From Synergistaceae bacterium (GTDB lineage Bacteria > Synergistota > Synergistia > Synergistales > Aminobacteriaceae): 52,025 nt of DNA. A model generated the notes under the pieces. That model was not told where the DNA came from. It was given only the letters and a program-made list of their open reading frames with translations, and ran no database searches. The stretch is from NCBI GenBank assembly GCA_017439345.1, contig JAFSJJ010000007.1, positions 1 to 52,025 on the forward strand, in the 5' to 3' direction. Of the stretch, positions 18,501 to 28,112 are shown in pieces. Position 1 is the first letter of the stretch. Each line of letters starts with the position of its first letter. Both the position numbers and the translations under genes were made by a program.

Positions 18501-19012
18501 AAAAAATTGCCCTTACCCATTACAGATTCATATTCGGCTGCTAACTTTTCAGCAGCTTCAAGTTTCTCCTGCAATATTAACTGCGGAATCTCTCCGGCAA
18601 GACATGCTGAACTCGCTATAATTCCCTCGTGATATTCTTCTAATAAGTCATGATCTATTCTTGGCTTGTAATAAAATCCTTTGGTGTTCGCTATAGAAAT
18701 TAACTTAATCAAGTTGTGCCAGCCCGTGTCATTCTCAGCAAGCAGCAATAAATGATTACTTCTCTTGTTCTCCCTTGAGTCTATTCCGTCAGGAGCTACG
18801 TACGTTTCGCACCCTAATATAGGCTTTACCCCTTGAGCCGTGCAATTCTCGTAGAACTCAACAGCACCATACATGACTCCGTGATCTGTCATAGCTATAG
18901 ACTTGACTGCGAACTCTTCAGCTATTTTCTTGGCAAGAGCTTTAGTCCTGATTGCGCCGTCTAATAAACTGTATTCCGTATGAACATGCAAATGAACGAA
19001 TTCTTTAGCCAT
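15512..19012 (-). CDS. dnaE: DNA polymerase III alpha subunit
   Basis: The replicative polymerase, DnaE1 type, 1166 residues. It starts with the PHP domain (HVHTEYSLLDGA), then the polymerase core with GPGRGSAAGSLV and the catalytic-Asp segment PDIDTD (commonly PDIDID or PDFDVD), the fingers region (YRPGPLDSGMVDQYI, YQEQVM, GYGFNKSHSAAYALI), a helix-hairpin-helix and an OB-fold near the end. Directly upstream is dnaX (3-bp gap), an unusual but sensible pairing of polymerase and clamp-loader genes. No intein or frameshift is seen. Confidence 0.97.
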   Translation of the reverse strand: MAKEFVHLHVHTEYSLLDGAIRTKALAKKIAEEFAVKSIAMTDHGVMYGAVEFYENCTAQGVKPILGCETYVAPDGIDSRENKRSNHLLLLAENDTGWHNLIKLISIANTKGFYYKPRIDHDLLEEYHEGIIASSACLAGEIPQLILQEKLEAAEKLAAEYESVMGKGNFFLEIMPNSLPEQKIVNEAIVEISRKTGIPVIATGDAHYLNSSDYDWHKILLKVNTHADANDDAFGFSANDFYIKSAEEFDQVFGDWVPEALTNTVAISERCNVKLELTPKNEKGERVYYLPDIKLDEGMTPDDDLKQKARAGLQERFSSMGRGEVSEKYLSRLEYELDIIIRMGFSAYFLIVSGIIQAAKSRNIPIGPGRGSAAGSLVAWSLKITELDPLKYNLLFERFLNPERISMPDIDTDVSDKGRDELLKYISEHYGSDHVAQIITFGRMKGRQSVKDVGRALGVEYSVIDNAAKMIPAMAKSLDAALEENPDFKARYESDPALSKIVNNARNIEGLARHTSQHAAGVVITPVPITDLVPVKRLGTDKDDSSQIVTQFTMEPVEKLGLVKMDFLGLSTLSIIQEALQNIKNNNKPVPDLNQVNDSMSDEKTFKLLQEADTMGVFQLESDGIRAMLRKLKIDRFEDLVAALAMYRPGPLDSGMVDQYIDCKHGRKKPVYPHPMLESVLKETFGVILYQEQVMQCASVLAGYSLGEADILRRAMGKKKVEVMQQQRAKFLKGAADKNIDSDTAESIFDNIEKFAGYGFNKSHSAAYALISYDTAWLKANYKCEFMAAYLSSQMKAKKEVLGHYVSEVRRSGIKVLPPDINSSMEDFTAVGDVIRFGLGAVSRMGHNPVAMIVKERNDNGSFKSLWDFMKRIDLGVINKSVIENLIKAGAFDELLSNRARLIAVIPDYIKAIQATTTKKKNPNQLDLFAMFEADESIESEPDMPEVHDFDERERLEKEKEVTGLYISGHPYESHQDKLKDYVNCTIADLANWQGKINMPCFGGIIAALKEKTTKKGVPMCNMQVDDAEDSAEIVIFPDKWKTLKESLHVGSACVVEGKLDDRGQIILENIVLSENLESSGQKYINIIMNLTGHENNLPDMRKFFGVLVECKGRYKVMLEMIRDDDICNMCFKEPLVDPEKLQRKLQEEMPAESRMFEFKFETFAA

Positions 19013-19015
19013 AAA

Positions 19016-20800
19016 TTACTCCTCTCCTTCTGACTCTGATTCTGAGTCCGTCTCTGAGTCCGAGTCTTGTTCCTGCTCTGAATCACTGCTTAGACTCTTC
19101 CTGAGAACTATTTCACACCTTGCGCCGCTGTTTGATAAAACTCTGCTTATCTTGTCAAATATTGACTCTTGATTATTACTCTTGGCTTGAGTCTGCGGTG
19201 GCTCTTCAGGGACGTAATCAATAAATCCAGGCATTGAGTCTATTTCTTGTTCAGTCTCTGAGTCTGAATCATCAAGAATTTCTGTGTCTAAGCCAGCACT
19301 AACAGCCGGGCATGTTACATCATCAAGTGAACCGTAACGAAGCAATACAGCTTCATAACCTGTGAATAATCCCGTGAACTCCGCAGCAGTCTGATCACGT
19401 CTGACAGCTTCATAACTGTAACGATGAGCGAAATCAAGAATTAATTTTTTGTCCTGAACATAGGGTCTTGAGTCGAACAGGGCGCACAGAACTATCAATT
19501 TATTATTCTCGTATGCAGTGCTGATTAACTCCTCCTTGAGTTTCTCATCAACAGGGACATTCTCAGACGGCTTTATATACTCATCAGGTATAACTTTCTT
19601 TACAGGAGCGGGGACGCTGATTTTTCCCTTGTTAGTGTCATTGAAACGCTCTAGTTCTTTTATAAATTCATCCTTAGAGACGTTCTTATTCTGAGTTTGA
19701 ATTTGAGTAACAGGAACTTGAACTTCAGCCGGTCCTTCAAGAGTCACGAAAAACATTCCTAATAATATATCAGGTCTGACTCCTGAGCGTGCCTGAGTCA
19801 ATGTCTTCATGATAACAGCTAATAACGAGTGCAGCTCTTCGCTCTTCCAGTTAGAAGCCTCTTCGAGCAGAAAATTTTTCTCCTGTTCTGAAGCTCCAGT
19901 TGAGTCCGCTATACTTTTCCAGCGTGATACAAGCCACAAATTACGAACTAATGAGAATAACTCCTCAAAGACTCGAACTCCCGAAGCTCCTGAATCAAAC
20001 ATTGACTTCAATATTATATATGCTGCTGCTTTATCCGTCCTGAAGGTCTTTACCCAGCGTTCAAAACCTGATCTGCTGCCTGCTCCGAAAGCTGACTCGA
20101 CGTTCGAAAGGGTAATTTCACCGTAAGATATAACCTGCTCTAACAAAGATAATGCATCACGTAAAGCACCGTCTGCCTGCCTTGCGATTTCCCATAGAGC
20201 TTCACTCTCTGCATTTACATTTTCGAGTCTGCACACTTCATCAAGCCTGTTGTAAATATCCTGAGTCCCTATGCTGTGAAACGGAATGTGCTGACAGCGT
20301 GATCTTATAGTAACCGGAACTTTTTGAGGCTCAGTAGTTGCCATGATGAAAATTACGTGTTCGGGAGGCTCCTCGAGAGTCTTTAGCAAGGCATTAAACG
20401 CAGCAGCTGTGAGCATGTGAACTTCATCGATGATATAAATTTTATATTTCGAACTGAACGGCGCAAGGGCAACATTTTCTTTCAAGGCTCGTACTTGTTC
20501 AACGCTGTTGTTTGAAGCTCCGTCTATCTCGATAACGTCAAGGCTTTGACCTTCTGTAACGGCTTTGCAGTTCGCACACTCCCCGCATGGTTCGATACCG
20601 TTGGGATTTAGGCAGTTGAGAGCTTTTGCGAATATTCTTGCTACTGAAGTTTTTCCGCAGCCCCTTGAACCTGAGAATAAATATGCGTGTCCCGGTCTGT
20701 TCTTGGCCAGAGAACTTGTTATGACATCGACAGCTGATTTCTGACCCACGACCGAAGCAAAATTTTGAGGTCTGTATTTCCTGTATAAAGACTGAATCAT
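19016..20800 (-). CDS. dnaX: DNA polymerase III subunits gamma/tau
   Basis: Clamp-loader ATPase of 594 residues. It begins MIQSLYRKYRPQNFASVVGQ, has Walker A GSRGCGKT, the zinc-binding cysteines CxxCxxC after NCLNPNGIEPC, Walker B IIDEVHML and the SRC arginine finger (RSRCQ). The C-terminus ends in about 25 residues of almost pure Ser, Asp, Glu and Gln, coded by GACTC/GAGTC-rich DNA, like the dnaN tail. I saw no convincing A-AAA-AAG slippery site for a short gamma form. The ATG shares one base with the stop of the DUF5714 gene. Confidence 0.96.
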   Translation of the reverse strand: MIQSLYRKYRPQNFASVVGQKSAVDVITSSLAKNRPGHAYLFSGSRGCGKTSVARIFAKALNCLNPNGIEPCGECANCKAVTEGQSLDVIEIDGASNNSVEQVRALKENVALAPFSSKYKIYIIDEVHMLTAAAFNALLKTLEEPPEHVIFIMATTEPQKVPVTIRSRCQHIPFHSIGTQDIYNRLDEVCRLENVNAESEALWEIARQADGALRDALSLLEQVISYGEITLSNVESAFGAGSRSGFERWVKTFRTDKAAAYIILKSMFDSGASGVRVFEELFSLVRNLWLVSRWKSIADSTGASEQEKNFLLEEASNWKSEELHSLLAVIMKTLTQARSGVRPDILLGMFFVTLEGPAEVQVPVTQIQTQNKNVSKDEFIKELERFNDTNKGKISVPAPVKKVIPDEYIKPSENVPVDEKLKEELISTAYENNKLIVLCALFDSRPYVQDKKLILDFAHRYSYEAVRRDQTAAEFTGLFTGYEAVLLRYGSLDDVTCPAVSAGLDTEILDDSDSETEQEIDSMPGFIDYVPEEPPQTQAKSNNQESIFDKISRVLSNSGARCEIVLRKSLSSDSEQEQDSDSETDSESESEGEE

Positions 20801-21510
20801 TATTCACTCTTCCTGAATCTAAAAAATGGACATCGAGTCCCTATGCACTGATTATTTTTGCGTGAGTAAGTGCAGGTTACTTCATGAGTCTCTAATTTCA
20901 TTTCGACATTAAATTTCTCTTTCACGAATTCGACAGCAGCTAATATTGATAAAAACGAGTCGCGTTTACAGCATCGGGGGCCTCCGACTTTTGCGATTGA
21001 GGCAAGTGCTTTTGAAGTCATAGAGTTTGCTAATCTGAATGGCTCTATAGTCAAAGGCGTTGAGTCAGAGATTATTGCGGTAAATATTCCTGCGCTGATT
21101 CCTGCCCCGCAAGCTCCCCAGAAGCCGCAGATTCCTCCGGGAACTTCAGAGCCTCTCTTTATCATCTCGCGTAGTGCTGCCTCAAGGTCGATATTTCCTC
21201 CTGAGTTCTTATAAGCTGTGAGAAGTGCTGCTCCTGTTATAACGTGATGTTCAGGGCCGTGCATATGACAAAAGTCTTGGCTCATGATTCTATCAAGAAT
21301 ATAAATCGGATCTCTTGAGCTTTCATTCATGCAGATATTTATAATTGCGTCAATCCCGTTGATGTGGCACTCGTTGCAAACATAATGTCCGTTAATGCAC
21401 CTTGTTCTTGAGTTCTCTTCACGTCCGCATATCGAACACTTCATTAACTGGTCATGCTGCAAATACTCAAGATGAGAGCCGCAAATTAAGCATTCTTGAT
21501 TCTGATTCAT
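20800..21510 (-). CDS. DUF5714 protein, cysteine-rich
   Basis: A 236-residue protein matching DUF5714. Its N-terminus has two CxxC-type pairs (CLICGS and CSICGR) and further cysteines with a conserved GHYVC-NECH segment, suggesting zinc or Fe-S binding. The middle carries GPEHHVITGAALLTAY and GGICGFWGACGAGISAG; a C-terminal GGPRCCKRDSF and a Cys cluster follow. Family members often sit beside radical-SAM or methyltransferase genes, and the function is unknown. Here it is the first gene before dnaX and dnaE, overlapping dnaX by one base, so it probably opens that operon. Confidence 0.75.
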   Translation of the reverse strand: MNQNQECLICGSHLEYLQHDQLMKCSICGREENSRTRCINGHYVCNECHINGIDAIINICMNESSRDPIYILDRIMSQDFCHMHGPEHHVITGAALLTAYKNSGGNIDLEAALREMIKRGSEVPGGICGFWGACGAGISAGIFTAIISDSTPLTIEPFRLANSMTSKALASIAKVGGPRCCKRDSFLSILAAVEFVKEKFNVEMKLETHEVTCTYSRKNNQCIGTRCPFFRFRKSE

Positions 21511-21553
21511 AATACACCCCCGAAAAATTTTGCGTTAAATTTTTAGTGTGAAA

Positions 21554-21562
21554 ATTGTAGCA
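21554..21562 (-). promoter_or_regulatory. Extended -10 promoter for DUF5714-dnaX-dnaE operon
   Basis: TGCTACAAT on the minus strand, about 45 bp before the DUF5714 start and divergent from the promoter at 21600. It matches the TGnTATAAT form seen repeatedly in this window. Confidence 0.5.
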
Positions 21563-21599
21563 GATTTATAGACAATCATAAAAAATTAGGACGCGAGTG

Positions 21600-21608
21600 T
21601 GCTAGAAT
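21600..21608 (+). promoter_or_regulatory. Extended -10 promoter for the 21650 gene
   Basis: TGCTAGAAT, followed by a leader of about 35 nt and AAAAGGAG before the ATG at 21650. The first in-frame start codon upstream (21599) lies within this promoter, which supports the later start. Confidence 0.5.
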
Positions 21609-21649
21609 GCTTATATTTTAATAATCACTCAAAAGGAGTTAATCAAATT

Positions 21650-22081
21650 ATGCCGATGCAAATAAGTTTAGAGGAATTATTATCTATGGTAGTTTCACGC
21701 GTTGAAGAGATGACTCTCGACACTGAGAACCAGAAGAGCCGCTTTAATATCATGTTCAGAGTCTTATATAAGAAAGGCTTGTTCAATGAGAATGACGTAA
21801 TCGAAGCAATTCGTGAAGAGAATAAAATTCTGCTCGAAATGGGACTCATTAAGGCAATGCCCGATGACAAGACTCTCAAGGCAGCAGCAGACAGCCTCAT
21901 GCTCTGGATCAAAGGCGACGCTAAGGAGATAAAGGCATCACTTGACGACTACAGAAAGAGAGTCGAAGAAGCTCAGGCTCAGCAGAATAAACCTCGAATT
22001 GACGTAGCACCTGCAGGAGTCTTGAACGAACTTGACAGATTGGGCGGGAATAACAACAACGGCAAGAAGATAATTTTATAA
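21650..22081 (+). CDS. Conserved hypothetical protein, 143 residues
   Basis: I do not recognise this protein. It is soluble and mostly helical, with residues about 30-115 charged and coiled-coil-like, and ends in a Gly/Asn-rich stretch (GGNNNNGKK). The start is ATG 21650 with AAAGGAG 11 nt upstream. It ends 2 bp before the FlaA1-type gene, so the two are co-transcribed; a role in surface polysaccharide synthesis or its control is possible but unsupported. Confidence 0.7.
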   Translation: MPMQISLEELLSMVVSRVEEMTLDTENQKSRFNIMFRVLYKKGLFNENDVIEAIREENKILLEMGLIKAMPDDKTLKAAADSLMLWIKGDAKEIKASLDDYRKRVEEAQAQQNKPRIDVAPAGVLNELDRLGGNNNNGKKIIL

Positions 22082-22083
22082 TT

Positions 22084-23925
22084 ATGGACTTGTCGCGGAT
22101 AAAAAATTTTTGGCGTAAAGTTGCAGGCAAGGGCATTATCGTAGCAATAATTGACTTTGTGCTTCTGGCTCTTGCAGTGTATCTAGGCTACGCAATCAGA
22201 CTCGGGATCTTCATTCCGCGTTATATAGTCGACTGGCGTTATGTCATGGCGACTCTGCCTCCTGTATGTGTGCTTATATTCGCGTTGTTCGGTCAGTATA
22301 AAACTATATGGCAGCACGCAGGCACTGAGGACTATATTAAATTCATATGGCTATATATAACCTCGATGATTCTATATATTATGCTCAACGGGATATTAAA
22401 AATTGCAGTCTTTCCCAGAGTCTCATTTGCTATAACGTTCTTTGCAGGTCTATTCATGTGCGGGGGCTTGAGATTTTCATGGCTGATGACTAAGAGTCTT
22501 CACGTCAAGGCTAATAAAGATAAAACCAGACTCAAAACTTTAATAGTCGGTGCAGGCGAAGCAGGTGCATTCTTAGCAAGAGATCTCATGCGCAACGAGT
22601 CGGAGTTAAACCCGGCAGGCTTTGCTGATGATGACGAGGAGAAAATAGGCAGGCACGTATCAGGGCTTAACGTCTTAGGCAGAATATCAGAGTTAAAGCG
22701 AATTGTCGAAGAAGGAAATTTTCAGGTCGTATTAATCGCTATACCGTCAGCACAGGGCAGAAAAATCCGCGAGATATATAAAACTCTTGCTCCGTTAAAT
22801 GTTCAAGTAAGAATTTTGCCGAGTCTACGAGAACTAGCGGACGGCCAAGTTTCTGTGTCGCGGCTCAGGAAAGTAAAACTTGAGGACTTGTTAGGGCGCG
22901 AACCTGTCAGAATAAATCTTGACTCATCACTGAATTATATTCAAGGCCGCAGAGTCTTAATCACAGGTGCAGGAGGCTCAATAGGCAGCGAGATAGTGAA
23001 TCAGGTCCTGCACAATAATCCGTCAGAAATATTTGCTCTTGGCCACGGTGAACAGTCAATATATTTACTGCTCGAGTCCCTAAGCAAACTAAATCTCACT
23101 ATACCAGTGAAGCCTATAATTGCAGACGTTGCAGATGAAGTTGCGATTAAGAATTTGTTCGAGTCATACCGCCCTCAGGTTATCTTTCATGCAGCAGCAC
23201 ATAAGCACGTCCCCCTAATGGAATTGTCGCCGAGAGAAGCAATGCGCGTTAATGATTTGGGAACGAGAACTATTGCAAGATTCGCAGGAAAATACAACGC
23301 TCAAAGAATGGTCATGATCTCGACAGACAAAGCCGTCAACCCTTCAAGCGTCATGGGGGCAACAAAGAGACTCGCTGAGAAAATATTAGAGCATGAACAG
23401 AAAAATTATCCTGAGACAAAATATATGGCTGTCAGATTCGGCAACGTCTTAGGCAGTCGGGGCAGCGTCATTCCCAAGTTCGAAGAGCAGATTGCATCAG
23501 GAGGGCCTGTTACTGTAACTGATCCAGGCATGAAGAGATACTTTATGCTCATTCCTGAAGCTGTGAGTCTGGTAATTCAAGCCGGAGCACTTGGTCACGG
23601 CGGCGAACTTTTTGTGTTGGACATGGGCGAACCTGTAGTGATTAAAGAGATGGCGGAGTTATTAATCAGGCTTTGCGGTTATGAACCTTACAGGGACATT
23701 AATATAATCTTCACGGGAATGCGTCCGGGCGAGAAGTTATACGAAGAGTTATTCTATGACGAGAACGCAGTACATGGGACTCTGCACCCTAAAATTTTCG
23801 TCAGCAACATCAAAGCAGGCCCCGAGTCAGAAAATCCCGAACTCGATACTATATTAGAGTACGCCTTGAGACATCCGAATGAAGCACTAAGACTCTTGAA
23901 GACTCTTGTTCCTGAGTATCAATAA
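22084..23925 (+). CDS. FlaA1/CapD-type membrane nucleoside-diphosphate-sugar dehydratase
   Basis: A 613-residue protein of the long-chain FlaA1/PglF/CapD family, which makes 4-keto-6-deoxy UDP-sugars (UDP-GlcNAc 4,6-dehydratase) for glycans. Four membrane helices lie within residues 18-135. A CoA-binding-like Rossmann fold follows (VGAGEAG 155-161), then the catalytic SDR domain with GAGGSIG at 295-301 and STDKAVNPSSVMGATKR. In the latter, Met occupies the usual catalytic Tyr position, as is typical of this subfamily. It follows the small 21650 gene by 2 bp and is followed by a terminator. Confidence 0.88.
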   Translation: MDLSRIKNFWRKVAGKGIIVAIIDFVLLALAVYLGYAIRLGIFIPRYIVDWRYVMATLPPVCVLIFALFGQYKTIWQHAGTEDYIKFIWLYITSMILYIMLNGILKIAVFPRVSFAITFFAGLFMCGGLRFSWLMTKSLHVKANKDKTRLKTLIVGAGEAGAFLARDLMRNESELNPAGFADDDEEKIGRHVSGLNVLGRISELKRIVEEGNFQVVLIAIPSAQGRKIREIYKTLAPLNVQVRILPSLRELADGQVSVSRLRKVKLEDLLGREPVRINLDSSLNYIQGRRVLITGAGGSIGSEIVNQVLHNNPSEIFALGHGEQSIYLLLESLSKLNLTIPVKPIIADVADEVAIKNLFESYRPQVIFHAAAHKHVPLMELSPREAMRVNDLGTRTIARFAGKYNAQRMVMISTDKAVNPSSVMGATKRLAEKILEHEQKNYPETKYMAVRFGNVLGSRGSVIPKFEEQIASGGPVTVTDPGMKRYFMLIPEAVSLVIQAGALGHGGELFVLDMGEPVVIKEMAELLIRLCGYEPYRDINIIFTGMRPGEKLYEELFYDENAVHGTLHPKIFVSNIKAGPESENPELDTILEYALRHPNEALRLLKTLVPEYQ

Positions 23926-23936
23926 GTAATATAAAT

Positions 23937-23972
23937 CCCCCGTTGTGAATTTACAGCGAGGGAAATTTTTTT
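23937..23972. terminator. Intrinsic terminator between convergent genes
   Basis: TCCCC-CGTTGT and ACAGCG-AGGGA form a stem, followed by AAATTTTTTT in the plus direction. It serves the dehydratase gene and lies between convergent ends. The same ATCCC...GGGAAATTTTTT layout recurs at 42609, 46337 and 51879. Confidence 0.75.
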
Positions 23973-23973
23973 A

Positions 23974-26312
<2,339 letters not shown>

Positions 26313-26403
26313 GAATAATTACACTCCTTTAACATATAAAATTGCGACATAGAAATTTATCACATCATGTAAAAAATTGTTACGTTGAATTGCGCAAAAT
26401 AAA

Positions 26404-26455
26404 TCCCCCTTTCTGCTTAATACTTGATATAAGTTTCGAGGGGGAAAAGTTTTTA
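26404..26455. terminator. Intrinsic terminator after pgsA
   Basis: TCCCCCT and AGGGGGA arms (26404-26410 and about 26439-26445) with a long inner loop. T-rich runs lie on both sides, so it can work in both directions. It lies just beyond the pgsA stop and isolates the surface-protein gene downstream. Confidence 0.65.
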
Positions 26456-27013
26456 TTAGCCTGTAATTAATTTGCTGCCCTTGATCAAGTAATCCATTCC
26501 CGACCAGACTGTTAAGATCATAGCCAGCCACATTACGGCCATCCCGTACGGAATATTTAGAATCAGCATGATTAACGCAATAATCTGACAGACAGTTTTT
26601 AACTTGCCTCCCTTTGACGCAGCGATTACGACACCTTCAGCAGCAGCAACGAGTCTCAAGCCTGTAACGACAAATTCACGCGTTATGATGACCATTACAA
26701 TCCACGCAGGAAGCCTGTTAAGTTCTATTAAAGCAAGCATTGCAGATATGACCAGCACTTTATCGGCCAGAGGGTCTATGAATTTTCCCAAGTTAGTAAC
26801 AAGTTTGTCGCGCCGTGCTATGTAACCGTCAAAGAAATCTGTTATTGACGCTATGATAAATACTGTTGCAGCGAGTGCTTCTCCCCAGCTCACGTCAGGC
26901 AGAAAAGGTATAGGCTGCTCAATTCTCAGAGACAGGAATAACAAGACTACAGGTGCAAGAAAGACCCTAATAAGACTCAATGTGTTAGGAACGTTAAAAA
27001 TTTTTGAATGCAA
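26456..27013 (-). CDS. pgsA: CDP-diacylglycerol-glycerol-3-phosphate 3-phosphatidyltransferase
   Basis: PgsA makes phosphatidylglycerol phosphate, the committed step to anionic phospholipids. The CDP-alcohol transferase signature is complete: Asp62-Gly63, Ala66-Arg67, Gly76, Asp80, Asp84. Several hydrophobic membrane segments are present, and at 185 residues it has the usual size. The start is TTG 27013 with GGGGGTGA about 7 nt upstream; no ATG is available before the conserved NVPNTLSLIRVFLAP. The promoter TGCTATAAT is at 27044-27052. Confidence 0.93.
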   Translation of the reverse strand: MHSKIFNVPNTLSLIRVFLAPVVLLFLSLRIEQPIPFLPDVSWGEALAATVFIIASITDFFDGYIARRDKLVTNLGKFIDPLADKVLVISAMLALIELNRLPAWIVMVIITREFVVTGLRLVAAAEGVVIAASKGGKLKTVCQIIALIMLILNIPYGMAVMWLAMILTVWSGMDYLIKGSKLITG

Positions 27014-27043
27014 GAGAGTTCACCCCCGAAATTTATTATAAAA

Positions 27044-27052
27044 ATTATAGCA
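27044..27052 (-). promoter_or_regulatory. Extended -10 promoter for pgsA
   Basis: TGCTATAAT on the minus strand, about 31 bp upstream of the pgsA TTG start and identical to several other boxes in this window. Confidence 0.55.
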
Positions 27053-27059
27053 TTTATCT

Positions 27060-27938
27060 TTATCCCAGTTTTGCGAGTTCCTGCCACAAATCTTTTTGCT
27101 TTTGAGTCAAGTGTCTTGGTATATCGATTCGTATTTTCACGAATAAATCACCGTTAGTGCCGTCGCGTTTGGGTAAGCCTTTGCCTCTGAGTCTTAACTT
27201 CTGGCCGTCCTGAATTCCTGGAGGCATCTTCACAGTTACTGAGCCCGTTATAGTGTCGAGATTTATATCTTTGCCCAGAACTGCATCCCACGCAGGGACT
27301 CTGATTTCGCGGGTTAAATCATATTGAGAGACTTCAAAATTTGTATTAGGCTTAATGTGAATATTAACGTAAATGTCTCCGCCGCCCTCTGATTTGCCGG
27401 GTAATTTAATCTGCGAACCTTCTGTTATGCCTTTAGGGAGTCTGACGCTTAAATTTCTTTTACCCTTTGAGCCGTTGAGAACTAAATTATAAGTTCCTCC
27501 CCTGAAAATGTCTTCAAGAGAGAGAGTCAAATCTACTTCTGAGTCGCGCCTCATTGGCCTCTGCTGATAGTGAGTCCGTGAGCCTGAGAATAAATCACCT
27601 AAGCCGCCGCTGCCGAATAAAGTCTGAAAGAAGTCGCTGAAGCCTCCCATATCGCCGCCCATGTTTCCGCCGAATTCTACATGCTGCCATCCAGGAGGAG
27701 GAGTAAAGTCCTGCCCCTGCTGCCAGTTCATGCCGAGTGTGTCATATTTTTGACGCTTCTCAGGATCTTTGAGGACTTCATAAGCCTCGTTGATCTCTTT
27801 ATATTTCTCTTCTGCTCCTGAATCTTTATTGATGTCAGGGTGATACTGCTTTGCGAGCTTGCGATATGCTTTGCGGATGTCTTCAGGCTTTGCGTCACGA
27901 GAGACTCCTAAAATTTTATAATAATCTTTGTATTGCAT
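27060..27938 (-). CDS. CbpA-type DnaJ-family co-chaperone
   Basis: A J-domain protein of 292 residues lacking the zinc-finger of true DnaJ. The J domain fills residues 1-70 (DYYKILGV and the HPD triad in KQYHPDINK), a Gly/Phe-rich stretch follows, and then two beta-sandwich substrate-binding domains ([24 protein letters not shown]). This layout matches CbpA/DjlA-like co-chaperones, which stimulate DnaK. I chose ATG 27938 because AGGAAG lies about 11 nt before it; the GTG four codons earlier would abut the ribosome binding site. Confidence 0.88.
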   Translation of the reverse strand: MQYKDYYKILGVSRDAKPEDIRKAYRKLAKQYHPDINKDSGAEEKYKEINEAYEVLKDPEKRQKYDTLGMNWQQGQDFTPPPGWQHVEFGGNMGGDMGGFSDFFQTLFGSGGLGDLFSGSRTHYQQRPMRRDSEVDLTLSLEDIFRGGTYNLVLNGSKGKRNLSVRLPKGITEGSQIKLPGKSEGGGDIYVNIHIKPNTNFEVSQYDLTREIRVPAWDAVLGKDINLDTITGSVTVKMPPGIQDGQKLRLRGKGLPKRDGTNGDLFVKIRIDIPRHLTQKQKDLWQELAKLG

Positions 27939-28044
27939 GAATATATTCACTTCCTGTTATATTTGCTTTTATATTTACTTGACTTAATTTAACCTTTTGA
28001 AAATTTATTCGCGAGTCTAGCACATGAAAAGTTATTACGCAAAT

Positions 28045-28090
28045 AAAAACAGCAGGCCCTGAATTTATATTTAACTCAGAAGACCTGCCG
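28045..28090 (-). terminator. Intrinsic terminator after the Pmp-repeat protein gene
   Basis: On the minus strand GCAGGTCTTCTGA pairs with TTCAGGGCCTGC around an A/T-rich loop and is followed by TGTTTTTATT. It lies 23 bp beyond the stop of the 1482-residue protein. Confidence 0.7.
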
Positions 28091-28112
28091 TTGTGTTACG
28101 AGTCTTGATTAA

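Noticed and set aside
19016-20800. Programmed frameshift making a short gamma form of DnaX
   Set aside because: No slippery A-AAA-AAG heptamer with a following hairpin is evident at the domain III border.
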